DNA of 64,000 bases, from NCBI GenBank assembly GCA_000442015.1, contig KE561209.1, positions 28,170 through 92,169 on the forward strand, given 5' to 3'. Source of the stretch: Rozella allomycis CSF55. Lineage: Eukaryota; Rozellomycota. The position numbers and the translations under genes were made by a program. Positions 58,801-64,000 of the stretch are shown here, piece by piece. The notes beneath the pieces are model-generated. The model saw only the letters and a list, made by a program, of their open reading frames with translations, was not told where the DNA came from and did not search any database. Positions within the stretch are counted from its first letter, which is position 1. The number at the start of each line of letters is the position of its first letter.

Positions 58801-58908
58801 TTCACCGACATTCACTTCTACTGGGTGCCCAATTAGCCGTAGAGGATTAGGAGATTCGGCATAGATTTTAGATGAAATTAACGAGAAAATTAAAATTATG
58901 GTCAACAT
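55885..58908 (-). CDS. Large secreted ankyrin-like protein with lysine-rich tracts
   Basis: A single 1007-residue frame from ATG 58908 (the upstream in-frame GTG is not needed). The signal peptide is MLTIILIFSLISSKIYA, then ESPNPL. Residues ~50-500 carry irregular ankyrin-like repeats (MIDYLFELNRIDMIQFLLS, FLYLAITGNSNEMVSLVLS, TLFEYSLRNCVDCVVTLI). At ~535-625 there are strongly basic blocks (KKKKSKKSRVDK, KSNRNKTKHNKNKKINPN) that look like nuclear localisation signals. The last third is helical and acidic. Entry to the secretory pathway combined with nuclear-type basic tracts suggests a protein acting in another cell. No introns. Confidence 0.75.
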   Translation of the reverse strand: MLTIILIFSLISSKIYAESPNPLRLIGHPVEVNVGENVGDFSKYLQVTTLKLKRKKSDIKDLSTKLYFSKKNGQSLDYVGGVVTLGDTKDLERVIESYYDLVVYSKNAFWTCYGSLAAISNRFDSLITLVQKVKKEDSWMFHTVDVNGKSMIDYLFELNRIDMIQFLLSIKFITLNTITSRGIDVMNYVHDYGLSDLLLINPNTKSQTMDLVIGKNGCEKRVLALPGFLIEIIRANNVEGFKEVIAIMIDFTTDMIMIHAIYHYVIINSLPEFFKAMYEIFPVDSNILEYHVKEVNECLSYPMMLFNNPNIELDFVSILLDYFPDAFFKRSSKGRNFLYLAITGNSNEMVSLVLSKLPKSKYPLLRTITFGETLFEYSLRNCVDCVVTLIESGLYPLDYKYGMKNSVIEHILFSKHADLLLRLDKTSVIKALKGKFLFNHSPLNILVSSNPIVDEKLYEFIINNCPDALTRVNFFGETFEQFLKRHTPALDDWKNFHENRENQKLKELQDSLFDSIEPSHSKKKKSKKSRVDKITEQLENFELKEDDKENNPIPLKDNETSVDIESKSINRNVKSNRNKTKHNKNKKINPNATSKTKMINTDEKHAEQTKVTPKTQKLSKLEPLDVIYQLKRSELNVETISSLLNRLSSYLDSDEIIPLIFAKENGFELMHRLVNEFESNELISLNKDQVEDFCKKKLKEGNSLIISNCLSFLAELELSLDEIKEYLSIISLLRSFDYVLFDHPGLFKLNEKYKGLVRNLQLPDEISEPKKKIIQDLEFDDFSHPICQMIMSSEDFDSYNDVYSDISDEDSIDIILNSEIPASAHAEPIFPKVQYVQPSDFENIQSISPHDFMNILSECGNRISLFELSRTLLQNSNIIPESVLESLMIFTLWQTNLEHVHSFTRLVLSLADEFNLTLQTLINHLFELPKIYFNEARFNQFIALKYYNAYRIMNSFYKHNIINAQFIIEQLLLLKNQSSYNEISATAYRILSDGIIFPPNVQISELN

Positions 58909-58926
58909 GCCGCAGAACACGTGCAC

Positions 58927-59213
58927 GTCATGGACACTATAATCAGAATTAATTAAGCAAACGCCATTTTCTTAATTTTAAAAATACAAAAAATAATTAA
59001 TGATTAATGAATGAACACAAAATTTAAATAAGATTGAATCTGATCTATTACATTAATTGTTTTTACAACAGTACTTCAATTTTAAAAAAAATAAAATATA
59101 AACGTATTTATTTAAAAACATAATAAGACCATATTCACATTTAAAGATAGACCAACTCAACTCTATTTGTGTCGCCGGTGGCTTAACCAATAATACCCCT
59201 GCAGTTTAAAAAA
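58927..59213. promoter_or_regulatory. Divergent promoter between the secreted protein and RRN3
   Basis: A ~290 bp very AT-rich spacer separates two genes that are transcribed apart (ATG 58908 minus, ATG 59214 plus). Poly-A and poly-T runs occur around 58975 and 59085, which would disfavour nucleosomes; no specific motif can be named. Confidence 0.4.
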
Positions 59214-60863
59214 ATGGATGGGCTTTCAGTTTTGAGTTCATTTATATCTATATCAATTCAAGAAAAAATAAATGGAAATAGCAGCCGCTATAAAGTGCTT
59301 TTGCGTCAACTTGGCCAAGATGTATCAGAAGGTGATTCTGTTACGCTGGCACGATGGTTCCAAGCCTTGACATATTCCGTATCTAGTTTATCGCAAGAGT
59401 GTCACGAGGTTGTTAATTTAGTAGTTAGTGTTAATCCGAGTGTATGCTATGATGATTATTTTGATTTTGTTGAGAATTTGGTGTCAGCGCATCCATATTA
59501 CGCTGTTCCGTGTGTATCTAATTTGGTTGGAATGATGAAGAGTGATGTTGAGAATTTGCATGATATTATTGCAGCGATTGTGGAGATTGTGCCTATGAGT
59601 GCGAGTCATTTGCTGAAGAATGTGAATAAAAAGTTTCCATTTAACAAGGAAGATAAGCAAGTTCAGATGAATTATTTTGGGAATGTGTTCAAGTTGATGG
59701 GATATGTGCCTGTTTTGAGAAATTCGTTGATGGAGATTGTGGTGACTAAATTGTTACAGATTGATGTTGAGATTCAAGTGGAGATTGATGAATTAGATGA
59801 AGAAGAATTAGAAAAGGTCCAAGAAGCAGTTTTGAAGGGAGGTGATGAACAAGATGAAGTTGATGAAGGGGATGAAGATGAAGATGAAAAACAAATAGAG
59901 AAAAGAAATGAGATTGTTGAGAAAGAGATAGATTCAGATAGTGATGAGGAAGTTGATGATGAGGATGATGAAGATGAAGTGGAAGAACAAATAAGCGACA
60001 TTAAAGCTAGCATTGAAACATTGGATAGTTTAATGAAATTAACGTTTGAGAATGTTAAAGAAATAATGGAGAAAGAAGAAGATAAAGAAATGTTTTTAGT
60101 TTTCATGTCAATCTTTGAAAAGACAATTTTGAGAACATTTAATTCAAGATATGTTCAATTTATATTCTTTTATGTGACTAGTTTAGATTCTAAATACCAT
60201 GATATATTTCTAGGAATGTTAATGTCTAAATTGTTTAATAATAGATCTGTAATTTTGTGTGATCCAATAAGAATATCATGTGCTGGATATATTGGTAGTT
60301 TTATTGCCAGGGGATTATTTTTATCCGATAAATTAATTAGCAAGTGTTTTTCAATGTTGATTTCTTGGGCTGTCCAATACGTAGACAACGTTCAAGACGT
60401 AAATAAGATTGAAGATCACTCTCTATTCTATTGTATTGTTCAAGCGTTGTTGTATATATTTTGTTTTAGATATGAACTACTAATGAATGAAACTAATAAA
60501 GAATTGCTAGAAAAAGTTCTGTTTTCATCTCTAGAACCTTTGCTTGTTTGTGTTGAAAGCGTCACAGAAGAATTTATAGACGTTTGCTCTCATCTAAACT
60601 TCATTTTCTGTAGACATCTAGTAGAAAAGAAAGAAAGAAGCCATTTATCAATTCTAGATTCATTCTTTCCTTTTGATCCTTACAAGCTAAAAGAATCAAG
60701 TCTCTTTCTTGACCCGCTAAACATTTACAAGGAATATACATCTATTAATGATGAAGTTGAACAAGAAGATAATACTATTTATGACTCTCCTTCACAAGAA
60801 TCTACCTCTAGCATTACCAATCATCTGAATTCATTATGGCAACAAAATATTACTGTAAATTAA
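59214..60863 (+). CDS. RRN3: RRN3/TIF-IA, RNA polymerase I initiation factor
   Basis: Uninterrupted 549-residue frame from ATG 59214. HEAT-like helices, then an acidic tract (residues ~195-265, runs of D/E), typical of yeast RRN3. The core signature follows: SRYVQFIFFYVTSLDSKYHD, MLMSKLFNN, RISCAGYIGSFIARG. Near the C terminus FFPFDPYKLKESS matches the family's FFPFDPY.L..S. RRN3 links RNA polymerase I to the core factor on rDNA promoters and is growth-regulated by phosphorylation. Length is a little short of yeast (627), mostly at the tail. It converges on the next gene with 88 bp between stops. Confidence 0.92.
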   Translation: MDGLSVLSSFISISIQEKINGNSSRYKVLLRQLGQDVSEGDSVTLARWFQALTYSVSSLSQECHEVVNLVVSVNPSVCYDDYFDFVENLVSAHPYYAVPCVSNLVGMMKSDVENLHDIIAAIVEIVPMSASHLLKNVNKKFPFNKEDKQVQMNYFGNVFKLMGYVPVLRNSLMEIVVTKLLQIDVEIQVEIDELDEEELEKVQEAVLKGGDEQDEVDEGDEDEDEKQIEKRNEIVEKEIDSDSDEEVDDEDDEDEVEEQISDIKASIETLDSLMKLTFENVKEIMEKEEDKEMFLVFMSIFEKTILRTFNSRYVQFIFFYVTSLDSKYHDIFLGMLMSKLFNNRSVILCDPIRISCAGYIGSFIARGLFLSDKLISKCFSMLISWAVQYVDNVQDVNKIEDHSLFYCIVQALLYIFCFRYELLMNETNKELLEKVLFSSLEPLLVCVESVTEEFIDVCSHLNFIFCRHLVEKKERSHLSILDSFFPFDPYKLKESSLFLDPLNIYKEYTSINDEVEQEDNTIYDSPSQESTSSITNHLNSLWQQNITVN

Positions 60864-60951
60864 TAAATAACAATTAAATCCCTTTAATTTTTTATATTTT
60901 CAATTTTGATATTCGGACTCATCGCTAGTGACTACTTGCAATCACATCTCT

Positions 60952-61362
60952 TCAACGCTTGGAAGAATTTTGTGCGAATGACTTGGCATTTCTTACAGCA
61001 ATATATTCTTCCGTCATAGCCACGGGATAGCAACAAAAATACTGCCACAAACTTTTCAGTTTCTTTCCAGTAAATGTTTGTGACTTTTCTCGCCTTGTAC
61101 TAATACTCTCTCCCAGAGTAGTTGACTGGCAACAAAAAGCGAGACAGCCTAATATTCCGTAAATGGATGGGCTGGGTTTACTGTCATCTAGTAGCTTTTC
61201 GATTGCGCCGTGTGTGTAGCATGGACAGAGACAGGTGAAGCAGCAGAGAGGAGCTTCCGAGGTCCAAGATTCGTTTAGAGTGTTTTGTGGGTTGTTTTCT
61301 ATATTTTTGGGATGATGGATGGCCTGTTTATATGGAATATCGTTCTTAAGTTTATCACTCAT
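60952..61362 (-). CDS. PLAC8 (cornifelin/PCR) family cysteine-rich protein
   Basis: The first ATG is 61362 (MSDKLKNDIPY), giving 136 residues; the frame is open further up but lacks ATG. The core is APLCCFTCLCPCYTHGAIEK, a hydrophobic segment (YGILGCLAFCCQS) and FCCYPVAMTEEYIAVRN, which fits the PLAC8 pattern CC...CPC..G ... C...P....E...R. Family members are small membrane-associated proteins; plant and fungal ones affect cell size, cadmium resistance or Ca2+ influx. No intron seen. Confidence 0.8.
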   Translation of the reverse strand: MSDKLKNDIPYKQAIHHPKNIENNPQNTLNESWTSEAPLCCFTCLCPCYTHGAIEKLLDDSKPSPSIYGILGCLAFCCQSTTLGESISTRREKSQTFTGKKLKSLWQYFCCYPVAMTEEYIAVRNAKSFAQNSSKR

Positions 61363-61413
61363 ATTTTTGACAAAATATGTAACCCCGGTCCAGATGGTGA
61401 TGAGATGGAGCAA

Positions 61414-61807
61414 TTATTGATGAGATAAAACTAGATTCCACAACACTAAAAATTGATAATAATTCAATAATGTCTTTATTTAAGTCTCTTCAAATTCAAT
61501 TGTAACTATTCATCAACTAGTTTTAGCATGATTTAATTTGACTAATTTTTTTAAGAATTCAGGTCTAAAGTTTGTCCGGTGTGATGAAAGATCATTGCAA
61601 TTAGCAGCGGAGGTACCACTGTGCTCGTAGATTTAACAATAGAGCAACAGTCAAATACCGGCATCTCGATTCTCGGGTATTAATTTTTAATTTGGGAATA
61701 TTTTCTGTACTCGTTCAACAAATTGTGGGGTTACTGGATTTGGTGACGATAAGAGATCATCTAAGCTAAGCCGCACTTGACTCTGTTCGGGGATAGACCC
61801 TGGCAAG
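61414..61807. other. Spacer upstream of the secreted glycine-rich gene
   Basis: No frame or repeat of note. The 61540-61800 part is less AT-rich and probably holds the promoter and leader of the gene at 61808. Confidence 0.35.
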
Positions 61808-62728
61808 ATGAAAAAGTTTTCTACCTACTTTGTGTTATCGTACATACACGTTACAGCTGTGTTGGCCGGTCAAGCATTTTCGAAAGATGGAGTTGCAACA
61901 AAGGTCTGTGAGAGTATTCCAGTAGTTGGTTATGCAGCAAGCGCTGTTCATGCAATAGCTGGAAACGAAGAGCATGCAAAACGCGCAGCTGCAAAATGTA
62001 CCAGTTCAACCATCACTGCAGCTGGTGCAATTTGTGGTGGAGGAGTCGGTGGTGTTCCTGCTGCAATGTTGGGGGCATCGTTAATGGGTGTCGCAGGTAA
62101 TGCGGTAGAAGCAGAAATAGCGAAAAATCATATCCACGACGAGTTAGTAAAAGCAGATTGTACTAATCACGATGCTGTGAACTATGTAGGGGCGTTCGCG
62201 TTTGCCGCGGCTGGTGCTGGCATAGCGGGTGTAGGTAATGTCGCGGCGAAGCAAGTATTAAGAGAGTTGGGCAAGCAAGGACTAATTAAAGGTGTAGCTG
62301 GTTTCGCTGCCGGAAAAGTTGCAGAAGCTTGCTTTGTTAATGTTCCAAAAGCCTTGATCCCGAAAAATATCTCAACATTGACAGGAAGACTAGCAACACG
62401 TTCAAATAAATCTCTGCATATTAATTCCAGCAACAAGCGTTTAGCCTGTAGAAATAACGGCGACGGGGATGAATTCATAGTTTATCTGTTTAATAACAAT
62501 CTAGTCGCAATATACCACAAGAAGAGTGAAAAATTTGTTACAGCTACTCCAGAGGGTACCTTAATAGCGAATGCAAGTCAAGTAAATGAACATGAAGTAT
62601 TTCAGGTGAACAAACAGGGATCGAAATTGTGCTTCAAGACATGTCACAATACGTATTTTTGCATTGACGGTACAGATGTACTTCATGAAAAGGAGGAGCA
62701 TAAAGCACAAGAGTTTACCATTCAATAA
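61808..62728 (+). CDS. Secreted protein: glycine/alanine-rich helical domain plus beta-trefoil-like domain
   Basis: Uninterrupted 306-residue frame. A signal peptide (MKKFSTYFVLSYIHVTAVLA, then GQAFSKD) precedes an Ala/Gly-rich region, residues ~35-185, with glycine-zipper spacing (GAICGGGVGGVPAAMLGASL, GAFAFAAAGAGIAGVG). Such segments insert in or pack against membranes in many secreted proteins. Residues ~195-306 look like a fascin/ricin-type beta-trefoil (SLHINSSNKRLACRNNG, KKSEKFVTATPEGTL, NTYFCIDGTDVL). Four or more cysteines could form disulphides. Codon use is richer in G/C than in neighbouring genes. The combination suggests a membrane-active or carbohydrate-binding secreted effector; activity is inference only. 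Confidence 0.8.
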   Translation: MKKFSTYFVLSYIHVTAVLAGQAFSKDGVATKVCESIPVVGYAASAVHAIAGNEEHAKRAAAKCTSSTITAAGAICGGGVGGVPAAMLGASLMGVAGNAVEAEIAKNHIHDELVKADCTNHDAVNYVGAFAFAAAGAGIAGVGNVAAKQVLRELGKQGLIKGVAGFAAGKVAEACFVNVPKALIPKNISTLTGRLATRSNKSLHINSSNKRLACRNNGDGDEFIVYLFNNNLVAIYHKKSEKFVTATPEGTLIANASQVNEHEVFQVNKQGSKLCFKTCHNTYFCIDGTDVLHEKEEHKAQEFTIQ

Positions 62729-63979
62729 ATCATTAGTTACGGAAAACGTTTTTTTACGACGACTTAAACTTCGTAAACTATTGTTCATAATCACGATTAT
62801 GTTCGCTTGATACTACATTTAAAGATTTAAGCAGTTGACCACTCTGTATGTCTATTATACCAATATCATGTAAATGAAATCTGCGTTTTTTAAGAAAGTT
62901 TCAAATTGTCACTCATCTATATTGTAGTACATTTTATAGACTCATCAAAACAGGTCCCACAAAAGTGTGGTGTTATATTGGTTAACAAACAAATCTTATG
63001 AGCAACACTGAGGATATAATAGGTGCGCATATTTGCATCCATTGGACACCGTCGATTCTGATCACGACGGGGACCTTTCGACCAACAAGAAGTAGCGGTC
63101 GCCCTTAAAGCGTCGATACGTATAGCCAAACATAAGACAGAACTAGCTCGTTGCCACTCCATCTTTCTATTTTCGTTATTTCTCTACCAATAACTTTACC
63201 CCTTTCCCTTTTATCTCCGATTCCATTGTCTTCCAAGTTAATTATTTCGTTTTACTTTTCATTATTTGTTGAATAGAATTTGCCAATACAAATTTACCCT
63301 TTCATTTTCGTTCAAAAAGATCCGCTGCATTAGTTGTTTCTCAAATTTTAGAATATCAAAATTTTCAGTTTTAGTTTCATCTAATTCAGAATGAAAAAAT
63401 AAGTATTATGGAATGTAACCATTATCAATAATCAAAGACAATGGGTTAATGAAGAACCCGAACATTTAATCTAGTTTCCCCTATAAGCTAAGTCATTTTC
63501 TCTGGTCACATCTATTATTGCTAATTGAATAATTCTGTCTATTCCCTCATTTTCGATCTTATTCTTAAGTCATTCCATGTTTCCGAATTTTCTGGGGTTT
63601 TCAGGTTGAGGCAAGGTTTGACTNTTTATTTTATTTCAAGGGTTGTATTTATACCCGATGATGATCATGAGTTTTTGCCTACCCACCACAAGCATTTTCC
63701 ACAAGTCAGAAACAACCTCGCTGCGCTCCATATCGACAAACGAGCTCTTGTACGCATTGGGAGCTATTAAACAGCCAAAAGGGACCGTCAACCATAGCTG
63801 GTATACTATTAATAGTGCTTTACGATATTAGATTTTAGTTTAATTATAATATTTTTTATTGTTGGTAGAAGCAAAGCCGCCAAGTCAACAAATGAGACTT
63901 GCTAGTTGGAGATTTCTGCTTGCAAAAGGCAATCGATTTGGGCTCAAAAAATATAGATACTATTCCAGAGAATATCAAA
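62729..63979. other. Gene-poor end, possible small secreted-like frame
   Basis: No convincing gene. The minus frame 62917-63162 (ATG 63162) encodes 81 residues with seven cysteines and no recognisable domain. Around the gap at 63624, short frames on the plus strand (for example ELLYALGAIKQPKGTVNHSW at ~63740) are unassigned and could be transposon debris. Confidence 0.35.
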
Positions 63980-64000
63980 ATGCCGAAACGAAAAAGAATG
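63980..64000 (+). CDS. Possible start of a gene running off the window
   Basis: ATG 63980 begins MPKRKRM at the very edge. The context AAAATG and the basic start resemble, but do not prove, the start of a DNA-binding or transposase-like protein (compare MPKKGLSF at 7187). Confidence 0.25.

Noticed and set aside
59774-60106. 110-codon Ser-rich minus frame
   Set aside because: Antisense of the acidic GAT/GAA run in RRN3, which reads as TCA/TTC serine/phenylalanine codons.

Overview
This looks like nuclear DNA from a small, AT-rich eukaryotic genome. Protein genes are intact and split by extremely short GT-AG introns: about 35 could be placed, 24-35 nt long. TAA, TAG and TGA all act as stops. 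Among the genes are fungal-type housekeeping genes (SET2, CSE1/XPO2, CWH43, RRN3, FMP27-type lipid-bridge protein, beta-tubulin). There are also genes expected of a cell with a flagellum (a protein with about ten sperm-tail PG-rich repeats and a RAB28-like GTPase), and several proteins with signal peptides and no recognisable function. The mixture fits an early-diverging zoosporic, possibly parasitic fungus or relative, such as a Rozella-type cryptomycete, an aphelid or a chytrid. The lineage is inference only. The window is a scaffold: single n's mark about 27 gaps, and several gaps are flanked by the same sequence on both sides, so contig ends overlap without having been merged.

Layout. 1-6.3 kb: gene remnants and genes, namely an unrecognised partial gene, the 5' end of a photolyase/cryptochrome, a secreted protein, a complete SET2 H3K36 methyltransferase with 8 introns, and a gene cut off by an LTR element at 6274. 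6.3-21.3 kb: a transposon graveyard. It holds copies of an element with 82-83 bp LTRs that looks like a miniature LTR retrotransposon, decayed Ty3/gypsy and Ty1/copia pol pieces, hAT transposase pieces and other dispersed repeats. 21.4-62.7 kb: a gene-dense stretch with spacers often under 100 bp. In order it holds a histidine acid phosphatase, XPO2/CSE1, tRNA-Val, CWH43, a RasGEF, an ABC-F ATPase, papain-like peptidase pieces, a ZIP metal transporter, an STPGR protein, a 2340-residue BLTP2/FMP27-like protein, a RAB28-like GTPase, a PX-AGC kinase, beta-tubulin, a type II membrane protein, a POMGNT2-like glycosyltransferase, an unknown helical protein, a carrier-like protein, a large secreted ankyrin-like protein, RRN3, a PLAC8-like protein and a secreted glycine-rich/beta-trefoil-like protein. 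62.7-64 kb: little that can be assigned.

How the genes relate. There are no operons; neighbours are independent eukaryotic genes. Themes are chromatin and rRNA transcription (SET2, RRN3), nuclear transport (XPO2), membrane and glycan biology (CWH43 GPI-lipid remodelling, POMGNT2-like enzyme, BLTP2, ZIP), signalling (RasGEF, PX-AGC kinase, RAB28-like), the flagellum and cytoskeleton (STPGR, tubulin), and a set of secreted proteins that could act on a host. The most unusual signals are the tiny introns, the miniature-LTR family, the secreted proteins (one with long lysine-rich nuclear-localisation-like tracts) and an animal-type POMGNT2 architecture in a fungus-like genome.
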